Assembly (NCBI GenBank): GCA_964007475.1
Contig: OZ023273.1
Coordinates: 69,751,430-69,815,429, forward strand
Source: Hybos culiciformis
Lineage: Eukaryota > Arthropoda > Insecta > Diptera > Hybotidae
Direction: 5' to 3'
DNA length: 64,000 bases
The notes below the pieces were generated by a model, which saw only the letters and a list, made by a program, of their open reading frames with translations, made no database searches and was not told the origin of the DNA. Below are positions 1 to 12,724 of this stretch, piece by piece. Both the position numbers and the translations under genes were made by a program. Position 1 is the first letter of the stretch, and every line of letters begins with the position of its first letter.

Positions 1-2460
1 AGATTTTCAAACCTTTATCGATACTTTTATTATATTTAACTATATATTAATTTGATCTGTAAATAAAATGTTTTATTTTTCAATATTTAAGTATTTTTAA
101 GTGCATATATTCTGTTTTTATATGTATTGCTAAATATATGTAATAAAATTTGTCCATATTTAAGTTCAATTATTTTATTTTGACTTTAGCTTGCAACCAC
201 AAAAAAGCTTAACGAAAAGATTTCTACTTTATAAGTAATTGTATTGTAGCTCTTATAAAACTAGAAATCGTATAATCATTTTCTATTATATTCAACATTT
301 CCTTCCCCTTTACTTGAAACAAAAACTGGAATACATATTACTCTTTATTTCGTTGCTAACGTTCAATAGTTTTTTTTTTCCAAAGCATGTCTGCTAATTG
401 CAGCTTGGTTAATTAAGGACAAATTTTTGTTCAATTCTCTGAACTACACCGTACATTTTCAAGAGTTTGTATGCATGTATGAATATCTTTTGAAACATTA
501 AATTAGTATAAGAGTATGATATTTTGTTTCGATTTGATCTTCATGTTTTGTCCTAGGAGTCAAAATGTCGACTCCTTGGTTTGGTGACTCTTTTAAACAG
601 GAAGGCAAAAATTTAAACCTTTTTTTAAATGATCTTGAAACTCAATTTATTGGGTACAGGTCCACAATTATAAATAAATGATGGGCGGACTGAATTGTAA
701 TATCTAGAGAGTGTATGTGTATCCTTAAAATACGATAATTCTTTATATATAAAATATACATATAATATGTATCTGTTAAAAGTCGTAGAAACAAGTGTAT
801 TCATTACAATTTACAATTTAATATTCGGTCATAGTTGCCCAAAATCGGAAGATTTACAAAAAAAAAAGAACAGAAGCCTCTATACTATTTTTTATAGATC
901 TATAAAAAATAATAAATAAAAATACATAACATATATGTATTTATACTATTGATAGATCTGTGTAAAAAGTTTAAAACAAAATGTGATTTAATTAAAAATT
1001 TCTAGGTAAGAATTTTCTTTTTTTTGGACAACATTATGAATTCGAGTCGATCGTTAAAATCAATCAACAACAAATTATGTAATTAAGCACACAAGAAATT
1101 ATGCATACAAGAATAATGTTGAAAACGTTACATTTTGTTAAAACTTGTACTAAAGGTTAAAAAAATGGAATAAGTATTTATGCTTAAATATTTGATATTT
1201 CTTTGTTGCACGAAAAAATTCGAGATAGTTTAATCCCTTTTCTTACAATAAAAGATTTTTGAGTTCGTTAATCTTATTGGTGTTCAATATGTTACAGATT
1301 CCAGAAATCTTTCCAATATTATCAATTAAATAGATTCTGCAATTCAAATCCAAAAACAGATAACTTAAAAGCTATATTAACATTTTCTTTAACTTTTTTT
1401 TTGTACTACACAAGAATTAATCTTAAATACGAAAACTACAAAGCAACAAAACTACATACAATATTCTCTCACGTTTTTGATTTAAAAAAACACTTGAAAA
1501 AAAAAATCGAATTTTATTTATCAATAAAAAGAAAAAAAACAAACATTAATATTTAAGCAAAATAGCAAAAGAAATAAAAAAATCGTTCTTATTTCTCTCT
1601 TTTAACGGTGTTTGATCAAATCAGATGAGCTTATACTTGGAAAACAAATAATGCTGTAGCAGCATCAAATCTCACTTATCTTCCCATAGTTAAAAGAAGA
1701 AACAAAAAAGTTAATAAGTATTTTAAAACCAAAGCTTTTCGCAACAATCACTATCTCTTCGTTATAAAAGCCATTTTTTTTTTTTCAAATTTCAGTATCT
1801 TCTTCGAGTTTGATATGAATTTTATTTATTTTTCTGGGTTATTTATATACAATGAAGATAAAATATATGTATTTTTTTAAATTTTCATTGTTCAGAAAAT
1901 TATTTGCAAGCACCAAATATACCTTTTGCGCTTTGTAAAATATTTTAAATACAAGGTGAAAATTCTAATTTTAATAAATAAATAAAATAAAAAATTATAA
2001 ATTATCCACAAAATGAAATTTCCTTAATTTTATAGCAAAAAAAAAAAAAAAATGTTGGAATGATATATCATAATCGACAAAGGAACAAAAGACAGTTAAG
2101 TTAACTTTTCAACCAAGATCATTTTACGTATAATTCTTATTTTTAACGCACTGTATATAAAAGCTAATAATTTTGCCGGCTAACGACAAAAATATAATAT
2201 TGTTTTGAAAATTTATGAAACTCTCAATTTTTTTTTTCTGTTTACTTTGAAATAAAAAAAATTGAAAAAAATAAAAAAAAACTTAACATTCTCAGTATTC
2301 TCAGGCAAAAATGAAATTAAAACATAAAACACGAAAAAAAAAACAAAAAAAACCTATACAATTTTTATAAAGTAGAAAATAAATGATCAAAAAAGATTTT
2401 AGCTTCAGCATATAGTACGAATTATGTTTTTTAAGTAAAGCAAAATAAAAAAAATATTCA
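1..2460. other. A/T-rich non-coding sequence, no gene seen
   Basis: I see no open frame with coding character, no RNA gene and no clear repeat here. The sequence is extremely A+T-rich, and short A and T homopolymers become denser toward the right end. It could be intergenic DNA or the intron of a gene that starts outside the window. Confidence 0.6.
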
Positions 2461-2535
2461 ACAGATCAGTCAGTCGACGATCGTTGCTCACGGCGTTATG
2501 GGCTTGCGAGTTTTCTAACCGTATCGTCTTGGGGA
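2461..2535 (+). promoter_or_regulatory. Possible core promoter or first-exon island
   Basis: A short block of normal base composition sits in almost pure A/T sequence. It contains two overlapping copies of TCAGTC (from 2466 and 2470), which matches the insect Initiator consensus TCAKTY, followed by mixed sequence (CGACGATCGTTGCTCACGGC). Further small G+C clusters follow near 2624-2640, 3393-3410 and 4205-4230, with dense poly(A)/poly(T) tracts between them, a texture often seen around insect promoters and long 5' UTRs. I infer that this could be a transcription start for the + strand metalloprotease-like gene whose coding begins at 28141. No canonical downstream promoter element could be placed with confidence, and the link to that gene is not shown by the sequence. 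Confidence 0.22.
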
Positions 2536-2560
2536 AATAAATAAAAAAAAAAGAAAATTA

Positions 2561-5500
2561 ATTATTTGAATAATTAAATTAATTATAAAATTCTATATAT
2601 AATTAAAAGTATTTCCTAACTAACGTCGCTGGATGCTGCGAAATATTTTATATGTTTTATATAATTTTTCGGTGATTTAAGTTCAGCTTAACGAAAAATT
2701 ATTTTAAGGTTTTTATTTTTTGTTTGATATTTTTTTTTTTAATTTTATTTAAAAAAAAAAAATAAAAAAAATTAATATACCTAAAATCAGTCAGTAAAAA
2801 CTTTTTATTTTGAAAATTTTAAAAATCAGTGAAAATTAACTGTCAAAAAAGAAAAAAAAAATTAATAAATAATAATAAGTACATAATATAATAATAGAGA
2901 CAGAGATTCAATATCAGAATTTTTGCTTTTTTATTCGATGTTTGTTTTTTTTTCAACAGCCAAACAAAAATAATTATCAATAATTATTGAAATAAAAAAT
3001 AAATAATATTTGTTTTTTTTTTTTCGCTTTATTCATTTATTTAAAAAAAATAATAAATTAATGCCTCCAACAGAAAATACTGTATATATGTATATATAAC
3101 ACAGATTACATATCAAAATCAAAAAATTTATAATATTTTTGACATTTTTGAAAATCACAGTATTTCTGAAATTTCAAAATTTTTTTCTTGACAACAATAC
3201 AACAACAATTCAGCCGAAATGTATTCAGAAGTATTAAGAATTAAAAAAATCCACTGCCAAAATTAATCAGAATTAGAATTATAACTAAAAAGAAAAAAAT
3301 TTAAATTAAATTAATAAAATAAAATTTAAAATTTAAAAAGAAAGATTATTATATCTATATATAAATAATATATATATTAAAAGATCTTTAGAGGTGCGCG
3401 CTGCTGTCTACAAAAGTTTAAAAAATATTAATTTTGTCACATAAGATAATATTGTTACACGTGAAAATACAAAAAAAATTTAATTTTTAATCCGTTTTTA
3501 AATAAGCGGGCGATATATTTTTTGTTTTGCGTAAAATTTAAAAAATCAAAGAAAATTATATTTTTGAGGAAAAAAAAAAAAAATAATTTTTTTTTTTTTA
3601 AATTAATAGCTTTTTTTTGTTTCTCAAGTTCAATGTTTTCTTTCACAAAAAAAAAAAAAAAATTTAAAATAAAATAAAAAAAAAAAATACATATACTAAA
3701 AATAGAAAATAAAATAAATTTAATTTCTAGTCATATATAAAAGAAAAAAATAAATAAAAAATTACATAAACTTTTTTCATATTCAACTTTTTTCCTGATT
3801 GTTTTTTTTTTTTTTTCAATAAAACAAAATTCCAGAATGTTAAAGAATTTTAATTTTTTTTTTTTTGTGTAAATCTGCTACGAATTTTAAATTGATTTGT
3901 TTGAAACTTTATAAAATTGAATTTTGTTTTTTTTTTTTTTAATTTGAATTTGAATTTAAATTTGAATTTGAAGTTCAACATTCTAATAACGGTGTGAATA
4001 ACAGATAACAAAAAATAAATTGACAGCAAATTGAGGGTAAAATTCCCGCCTAAAAAAAAAAACAAGGTAAAATTAAAAGAAATAATTATTTTATAATTTA
4101 ACAAATTAAAATTTAAATAAAATATAGAAATTGAAAATTAAAAAAAGAATTTTTTTTAGAATTTTGTTATTTTTAGAATTTTGTTAAATTCTTATTTTGT
4201 AAGTTCTAGCTGCGACAAAGCGCGCGAAATTTTTTTTTTCGAAATTTTTGTAAAAGTTACAAAAACCAAAATCACAATATTTTTGAAATAAAAAAAAAAA
4301 AATAGAAATTTAATTAAAAAAAAATTTAGAATTTAAAAATAGAAATTAATTTATTCTAAATACAAACTATTTAAAAAAGAATTTCTTTTATTGACAATGT
4401 ATCTTTTTCTTTTTTTTTTTAATTTTATTGTTTTACGCATATTTAAAAAAAAAAAAACAAAAAAACAAACAGATATTTAAAAAAAAAAAATAAATTGTCA
4501 ATTCAGTAAAAAAAAACATATGTATATATTTGTCAATTTTATTTAATTTATTTTTTTTTTTTTTTTTTACTTAACGTCAATAAAATATATTATTTCGGAA
4601 ATTTAAATAAAAATTCTAGAATTCAGGTGACAAAAAAAAAAAAACAAATTCTTTATTCTATATTACCAAATAAATAAATATTTATTTTATAAAATTTCTA
4701 TTCGAAACTTAAAATTTTTAAAAATAGGTATTGAGAATTCACATAAAATTACTTTCCCTTGAAAGAAAATGCGGTAAAAATGGTTTTCGTTATAGTTGTT
4801 CACGACGATATTTCTAGCAAACTTCATATTAGTTATAGCTCCTAAGTAGTTTGGGGTAGAAATAGAAAATACAGAATTCTAATAATTTAAAATAAATTCA
4901 TATTGAACAAAAAAAAAAAAAAAATAAAAATTTATTCACTATAATTTCACTTGGAAGCAAAATCATAAATTTATTATTATTATTATTTTGTTTTTTTTTT
5001 TTTTTAATTCACTTATTTAATATTTATTTATTTTCTTTTTCTGTTAATTTTGCATAAATAAATATGTAAATAAAATGTGGAAAAAAAAAAAAAAACATTA
5101 TACTTTTGGTTCGTAGTGTGATTTTTTGACAAGTGTTAAATTTTTTTTAAATGAGAATATTTAGCAGATATTTTTTTTTTTTTCACTTTTTTACTTATTT
5201 TTTAAATATTATGTATATAATATTTTATTTGTTATAAAATTCTAAATGTGAGATGAAAAAAAAAAATTAGAAATTCAAATTATAAATAGTTATTATTATT
5301 ATTATTATTATTACTATTTCACCAAAATGTACCTATACTGTAGTAAAATTAGAAAAAAAAACAACATAAAACTAGGTTAGTGAGTTTAGAACTTTTTTTG
5401 GTGTGATCATAAATGAAGTATAAGTATAAGCGCATTAAGCCAAGATATGACATTACAGGAGCCCAACACTTTGAAGATTAATGGACATAAACACAATGGT

Positions 5501-7360
5501 TTGAAAAGTTAGAAACATTTAAATCGCTGACATTAAAGTTAGTAGACTAGGAAGTTCAACAAAAACCCAACGGTTGAAGCTGGTAAATAATTGTTAAGAT
5601 GAGTCATTTTGTTACAAAAAAAATGACAAAATGATGGGGACCTCACCGGCCGCAACCTGCTCGTAAATTTTTTTTAACCATCCCACCACTTTAAGCCTCT
5701 CACTTCGACCACTGATTCCAAGAAACAATAAAGATCGGTGATATGTAATTTCATTAAAAAACTATTTATATAAATTATTTATATAAGTTTTATGGTTAGT
5801 AAAAGGCCTAATTTATTCATTCACCTCAATTTATTCATACTACATAAACCATTGTTTTAAGTAAAAAATAAAAAACCCCCAGTAATATTGAAATATATGA
5901 ATGAGTAACTCTAACGTAAGTAGGTATAGGTACGTATTTTTTTATTAACATAAATTTTTATTATTTTTGATTTAATTAAAAAATATGTTGTTCTTACTTC
6001 GGTTTTTTACGCTTAAAACGTCAGTTATTTAACTATTTCTCACTACTCTTTTACAAAATTCAATACGTTAATAAAAATTTTAAAATAAATCAGGTGGTTT
6101 TGGAATTTTGTTATGCAAAATTTTGTCCATGAAGAATTTTGGTTAAAAACTTATTAATAAAAATATTCATTTTAATCTGCGGAAACATCCAATGTGAACG
6201 TCAATGTATAATGTTCCTATAATCCTATCTAATTGTTCTAAGACTACTTTTTTATAAGGTAGTTTAATATACTATTTATTTATATTTTTAGATACTAAAA
6301 TAAAAACCACTTTATTATTTGAATCTAAAGTATTAATGATAATGAAGAATATAAATATTAAAGTTATCCAACCAAGAATAGATTAATTTGGAATGTTTGT
6401 TTTTAATATTGATAACCTTGGAGCAATTTTTGGATAGAAATTATTTTCTTAAGGATTATTTACTTATTATTATTATTATTTTTTTATTCTGTTAAGCTTC
6501 AAAAAGATCATGAATTGAAATCATCTTTCGATTCTTATTAATAATAATAACCTTGTGATTTCAAATAATGATAAAACCTGACTTCACTATTGAAGGCTCA
6601 AATTATGTATGTTTCAATTGCTGTTGAAAAGTATATAATGAAATTCTAATAATCCATACTGTTAGATCGAGGTCAGAAAAGGTAATAGAGAATTTATATT
6701 TGTAATTTTTTGTTTTTTTTTTTTAATAAATAATTCAAAACAAATACGAAATAATTTTTTATTTTTTGTATATTTTTTTTGGTAATGAGAAAAGAACATA
6801 TTATGATTAGCATGAAATAAAACGATAATGAGAAGAATTAATGAAGATAATAAAAAAAAAAAATATAAAAAAATGTTTAAAAATCGTTCGCATAAAACAT
6901 TGCTGGCAAAAAAAAGCAGAAGAAGAAAAAAGAAACAAAACTTACAAAACATTCAGATTAAAAAAGATAATAACCCCGTATAAAGCTGCATAATGTTTAA
7001 AAAAAAACATAATCTTCAAAGAATATACTTTTTATTTTCTACTATTATGTTTTTTTTTTCTGTCTATTTTTGAGCCAATATAATTTTTTTTTTAATTTGT
7101 TTTGACTGTGTGTAATAAGTTAAAGTAAGTACCTACTAACGTTATAAAAAACAATAAAGATCAAATAAAAAAGATTTTGTAAAGAGAATTTCACACGATA
7201 TGGCGTTGGATATAAGTTCGTTAAGCTAAATATTAAAATACATTTATTTTCGTAGTTTAAAGCTTTTTTTTGTAATTTAAATTCTTGCCTTTTTTTAATG
7301 TTTGCGCAGTTGTAACGTAGCGGAAAGTTCGTTCTTTATATGTAATAAATTTTTTTTGAC
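2561..7360. other. Homopolymer-rich non-coding block
   Basis: Long A and T homopolymers, many over 10 bases, alternate through about 1500-5260. A TAT-type microsatellite lies near 5290-5312. A slightly less A/T-biased patch at 5430-5730 contains a small hairpin (TCATTTTGT paired with ACAAAATGA near 5606-5634). Short open frames on both strands are lysine/phenylalanine/isoleucine runs caused by the base bias, not genes. Confidence 0.6.
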
Positions 7361-7600
7361 ATATCGTCTGCTCAGTATAATAATAGTGGATGATAGTTAT
7401 ACACTGTTATTATTTCCATCATTGGATTTCCCCACCTTATAAGTAAAACTTTAATCCATTTTTGTAAATGTTGATGCTACTAGCATGTTTTATGCATTTC
7501 AATTTTATATTAATTTTTATTTTTTTCAAAAACTTTAAATGCGTTTTAATCAAAATTATACTTAATCATATACACTGTTATTATACTCATCAGACGATAT
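7361..7600. mobile_element. Foldback MITE, 240 bp
   Basis: The ends are 28-bp imperfect inverted repeats, 7361-7388 and 7573-7600, both beginning ATATCGTCTG when read inward and continuing through AGTATAATAA. No transposase is encoded. I could not identify a convincing target-site duplication. The outer bases resemble those of the foldback element at 55056-55279, so the two may belong to one family or to related families. Short open frames inside and beside it are incidental. Confidence 0.55.
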
Positions 7601-10600
7601 TATATATAAATTATAGTGACTTTTATAACGGACTGCTACTTAAAATTTATATTGCTTTTTTTTTTGTGGGAATTCACGCGTTAAGCAGTTTAAATCGAAT
7701 GAGAATTAATTAAATTTATACGTATATTTTAAATAAGTTTGTGAACTTTAAAATTAAAGCTTTAATGATAAATTTGTACATTATATACTAGTATAAATGT
7801 CACTTGACCAGCACAGCGATTACCTTATACATTAGTTTTTTTAACACAATTTAAATAAAAATAATAATTCGAATTATCTCTATATAAATGAGCGCGAAAA
7901 AATTATTTCTAAAATCAATTGATTTGTTGTTATATTCTTCCTTATCTTCTGTAAATGAGGGAAGGAAGGAAGGAAAAAACAGAAAACATTTTAAAAACAT
8001 GAATACACTGAAAAAACATTATGTTTTTGCTTCAATATTATGTAGATACATTAAAAATGACAAGGTGATTTCATTTACTATAAATATTTTTTTTTCTGTG
8101 TGCTGATACAAACAAAAGTAAAAATTTTCGATGTTACAACATGGAAATACAAAAAAAAAAATTATATTTATTATACAAAAACATATAAACAAAAATATTA
8201 TTTTTAGCTTATAAATCACTTTCTCAACATATTATAAAATTTTGTGATGCCAAAATTAAGGCTAAAACCTTCAATTTATTATTATACACATAAATTTTTC
8301 ATACTATTTATATGTGAGAAAAAAAAATCTAAGTATGTCGGAAAATAAATACAAAAATATCATATAAATTGGGTTAGAAAATTTAACAATGTTTGGATTA
8401 GAAAATCTTACAGTCTTACATTAATCAATGTAATTTGCTAAAAGAAAAATTCTTTAAATTGTGGTAAAGAAATTGAAAATTTCCAATATTCAAATTATTT
8501 GGTTTTTTTCAGTGAGATATTTTATTGAATAAAACTTAGAACAAATACCTAAATTTTTTTTTTTTTAACTTTATGTTAAAGGACTTGTTATTTTCTTTGG
8601 ATTTTTAATTTATACTTTTCATTTCATGTAACGAAAATAAGTTCTAGACACGAACATCCATATTTGGTTTTATTTATAATTGTCCTTAATTATTCATAGT
8701 TATTCTGAACAAGTATTATTGAATAGGTAGGTATATCTAAAAAAAAAAAAATTAACTATTCTATTGACCGTTGACAATTTTTTAAAAGATTTTTATCTCT
8801 GTATATCTAATCAAAACTATTAACAAGGTTATTGAAGTCTTATCCTCAAGTCTTTTTATACTTTCTAACTTGAATTTTAATATCTTAAATCGTCTTCGAT
8901 ATTTCACGCCTTTAAATTAAAAATTTTTAGAACCAATTACAGTCAAAATAAACCAATAAACGTTAAGTCTTAAGTATAAAACATACAACCAGTCTTACAG
9001 GCCACTTGAGCAGCATCAATTCGGTGGCCAGGCTTTCAAACCAGAATTTTATAATCTGTTTACAAGAGAATAATGAAGTTTTAATTGTAGATAGTTCAGT
9101 TTTATACGTACCGTATGTTGTTGATATATTGAATTGGTACGTTGAGTATATGCTTTTTGTTGTCTAGATCTTATACACAAATTAAATTTAATTGAATTGT
9201 GATATAGAAATATAAGATATTATTATAAATATGACGCTTGTATTAATCTGGAGAAAAATAATAATTAAATAATAAAACTATTGGAAAAAAAATAGAAGAT
9301 CATTTCGTTAATTATTTTCAAACTTCATTCAATCGTCAATTTACTTTTACGTAACTAAGTTTCTTCGATCGAATTAGTTTAATGAGAATGTAAGGATTTT
9401 TTTTTTATTTGCTAATATAATAAAAAAAATTTGTTCTTTAATTATAAGATTATTTAAAGTTTAATTAAAACTAAATTTTTTATTCGATACAAAATCTTTC
9501 ATATTTTGTGGTGAATGTTTAGGTCACAGATAAAAAAAAAAAAAAATTCAATTTTATTTTTCACGTAAATATTACAAAACTTTATTACTTCTATTGTTTT
9601 GTTCCAAAAAAAAACTATAAAAATTTTTTTATGTAACAAATCTAATAATAAATGAAGTCATAATCCTCGTAAAATATTGTAGCATATAGTATTATATATA
9701 GTTATAATATGTAAAATACTTATGAATTATAATTTTTATAGTCCTATTTCATTGGTTTCGTATTCGTATCATATGGCTAATATAAACTTATTTTTATTAA
9801 GAAATAAAAGCCTCTTTATACTTATAAAATAAAATTTTATGAATCTTAAATATCGTTACTAGTTACTTTTCATGGAAATTTTTAGTTTTAATTTTTTTTA
9901 CGTGAATTTCTTTAGAATTAGTAGATTATTTTTCACATATAAGGATTGTGCTACAGCATTTTTTAAGTTAATGTATTAATAAATTATAAAATTTATAAAA
10001 AAAAAATCCCAATAAAATATAATGAATATATAATAAATATAAAATAAGAAATTCTAATTAAAATTATATGAATTATCTCCATTATTCATAAGTATAAGTT
10101 TTAATGATTATAGAACCAAATAAAAACGTTAAGAACTCATATAACCGAAACTCATATGAATTTTTCAAGCGCGTCTAAATATCTTATATATTTGTATGTT
10201 AAATAAACTGTGTATATATGGGATGAGAAAAATCCATATTAATATTAAATTATTTGCATTGAAAACGCAGTTTTTTTTTTATTTTAAATATTTTTCCATT
10301 GCGCATAGCACAAACATATAATTATATAATATTAAACAAAAAAATAATAAAAAAAAAACAAAAATCATTGAAACAAATAATATAATTGAATATAGTAATT
10401 TTATTCAACATTAAAAGATAAAAAAAAATATAATGTACTTCTATACTAACAAAAATTTTTTAGCCAACTTTAAAAAAAAATTTAATAAATTATATTTATG
10501 TGTTTTATGTGCACAAAAATAATTATTATTATTATTTTTGTTCTCTATTATGTCAAAGCGTTTCGGTCTAAGTCATTAGGTGATGCGTGGGAAATGCAAA

Positions 10601-11179
10601 AATAAAAAAAAAAAAAATTATATGGTTTATAAAAAAACACTTTCATACAAAAATTATATGTATATTTTGCGTCTAGACCATGTCGTTATGATTCCAAAAT
10701 CTGTATCAAATAATTTTTTTCAATGATTTAATAAAAAAAAAAAATTATATTTCTCTTAATTTATTCAACCTTATTTTTTAATTCTATATAATATGATAAT
10801 GACTTAAAAAGACATTCCAAAACGCAGTCAAATACAACAAGGAGGAGGTTATAATATTTTTTATTAAACTTCAAAAAATTAAAAAGAATATTCATATTTA
10901 TATGAAGTTTAATTTAAAATAAGATTTAACTATATTATTTTATATACAGTAGGATTAATATAATTTAGTTCAATATATTCTACGTAATTATAAACACACG
11001 CATAATTATATTTTAAAAAAAAAACATCTCATTATTTCTTAAGTTATTAAAATTATAACTACTATTTTATGTTGACTGTCACCACCATCTCATAACAGTA
11101 TATACGTTTTATAGCTAAGGTATATAAATTTTTTTTTTTTTACAAATACAGGTGGTGATATTACAATAAATTAAATATC
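7601..11179. other. A/T-rich non-coding sequence, no gene seen
   Basis: No coding exon, RNA gene or classifiable repeat is evident. There is a small G+C patch at 8998-9040 with short complementary arms (GGCCAC and GTGGCC) and simple A/T tracts elsewhere. Confidence 0.55.
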
Positions 11180-11181
11180 TA

Positions 11182-12087
11182 CAGTGTGACCACAATGAAC
11201 TGTCGGGTAAAAAATGGCTACAAAAACTTTAATTTTACGTCAATTATCAGGAAATTTTATTTATAAGAACCTTATAATATATCGAACAAAATTTAATGTT
11301 ACGCCTTACATTTTAATAATTTCCTTAAAACGTTTCGGAAAAGTTTTGCACTCGGCACGCACAACTTTTATAGAAATTTCATCCCAAATCTTTACCAAAT
11401 AAGCTTTGAATTGCTCCAAACTCATTTTCTTCACATTCTTGACTTTACTGACCATATATTCCCATATGCAGAATTCAAGTGAATTGAGGTCCGGTGAAGA
11501 TACAGGCCACTCTTTAGATGTTACAAAATCTGGAAAATTGTTACAAAATTACAAAATCTGGCAAATCGGGTTCGTTTGCCTTTATGAGCTGGCGCAGAAT
11601 CTTGTTGAAAACAAAAATAGTCTTCGCCAAACATGTTCTTAGCCTGAGGAAAAAAATTTGTCTCTAGAATATTAGTGATAATCAATTTTAACGTTTTTAT
11701 CAACAAAATACAATCGGAATTCCCCTCTGGCGCAAATGGCTCCCCAAACCACCACACGAGACACAATCTGAAATCTTTAAACGCCTAATTTGTCGATTGG
11801 GACGTCAGAAAGTGAAATTCCCAAACACGATCATTTTGCTGATTATGAGAGTCTTGCAACAGAAGCAATTTCTCATCCGAAAAAATTATTTCGTCTTCTG
11901 CGTGCCAGTCAAAAATTTACTTTTTATGTTATACTTCAAAATTAGCTCTCGTTTGGATTCCATGTTTAATTTTAAATACAAGAAAATTTTTTTAATGAGA
12001 ACTTAATAAGAATTAAGTTTTTTTTCGCCCACTTAGACATCATATTTAAATTTTGAAACTTGCCGACAGTTGATTGTGGTCACACTG
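11182..12087 (-). mobile_element. Tc1/mariner-family transposon, decayed and internally deleted
   Basis: The termini are inverted repeats of about 26 bp: CAGTGTGACCACAATGAACT at the left end and the complement of the same sequence, with one mismatch, at the right end. A TA dinucleotide flanks each end (11180-11181 and 12088-12089), the target duplication expected of Tc1/mariner. At about 906 bp the element is shorter than a full-length relative (usually 1.3 kb or more). The transposase reads on the minus strand and is broken. The near-intact termini suggest a fairly recent insertion or mobilisation in trans. Confidence 0.9.
11330..11960 (-). pseudogene. Tc1/mariner transposase relic
   Basis: Minus-strand translation shows the catalytic core of a DDE/D transposase. 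FQQDSAPAH, containing the second catalytic aspartate, is encoded near 11584-11612. It is followed, in a shifted frame, by WPVSSPDLNSLEFCIW near 11461-11520, which matches the conserved W-P-x-x-SPDLNP-x-(D/E)-x-x-W block around the third acidic residue. A short duplicated stretch (11523-11566, ACAAAATCTGG repeated) lies between these blocks and probably explains the frame break. The N-terminal helix-turn-helix region is missing or unrecognisable in the remaining 5' part. The enzyme would have cut and pasted the element at TA sites; this copy cannot make a functional product. Confidence 0.85.
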
Positions 12088-12089
12088 TA

Positions 12090-12648
12090 AAAATGTAAAA
12101 AGCTGGCTAATATATAAGTTTTTACATTTTTACAGCAAGCAATAAGTTAAAAGTCTGAGAAAATAGTATGTATATTAAGTAAACAGAGCTTTTTTTTTTT
12201 TTATTTAAAAATAGAAATCTTTATGTTATTTTGGAATTTTTTTTTATATGTATTTAGTATTTTTTCAATTCAAATGTTTTAGCAACACACATAATTTTTC
12301 ATATTTCCAGCATTTTTATGTCGTAGTTGCGAAGATTTAATATTTTCATTCTTATAGCTTCTTTTGAAAAAAGCTCTTCGATCCAAAGTGCTTTGTAGAT
12401 CTTCTTGAAACCATAACAGATCTCTAAATTGAAATAAATATCTAAATAGAAATTCTTATCTTTTTAGAATAAATTATATCTAGTTAATTATTAATTCAAC
12501 ATAAATCAATTAGAAATTAATTTTTGAAAAAATGAACTTGTTATAAAAGCATCAAATAAGGAAATAAAATTAACAAATGAATGTGACAAAGAAAAAAAAA
12601 TTTATATCTATTATTAAATTAATGGTTTATTTATTTATTTTTTTTTAG
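12090..12648. other. A/T-rich non-coding sequence before a candidate exon
   Basis: No gene or repeat is recognised. The last 20 or so bases form a strong poly-pyrimidine tract ending in TTTTTTTTAG, the acceptor for the candidate exon that follows. Confidence 0.5.
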
Positions 12649-12724
12649 GAAATCAAAGAAAAAGCCGACTAATTTCATTAACCATGTAATCATCCCCGTC
12701 GCGCCGCTGCTGCCGATAAATTGA
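12649..12724 (+). CDS. Candidate terminal coding exon of an unseen gene
   Basis: A strong splice acceptor (a T-rich tract ending in TAG at 12646-12648) is followed directly by an island of unusually high G+C (GTCGCGCCGCTGCTGCCG). With one base of a split codon at 12649, the frame reads KSKKKPTNFINHV and then IIPVAPLLPIN before a TGA at 12722-12724. A potential polyadenylation signal AATAAA lies at 12820-12825. I do not recognise the peptide. The gene's other exons would lie upstream, possibly outside the window. The reverse strand is also open over the same island, and only 24 codons are available, so this could instead be a non-coding exon or a conserved element. Confidence 0.3.

Noticed and set aside
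5606..5634. Hairpin followed by A/T tract resembling a bacterial terminator
   Set aside because: The window is eukaryotic and such hairpins are expected by chance in A/T-rich DNA.
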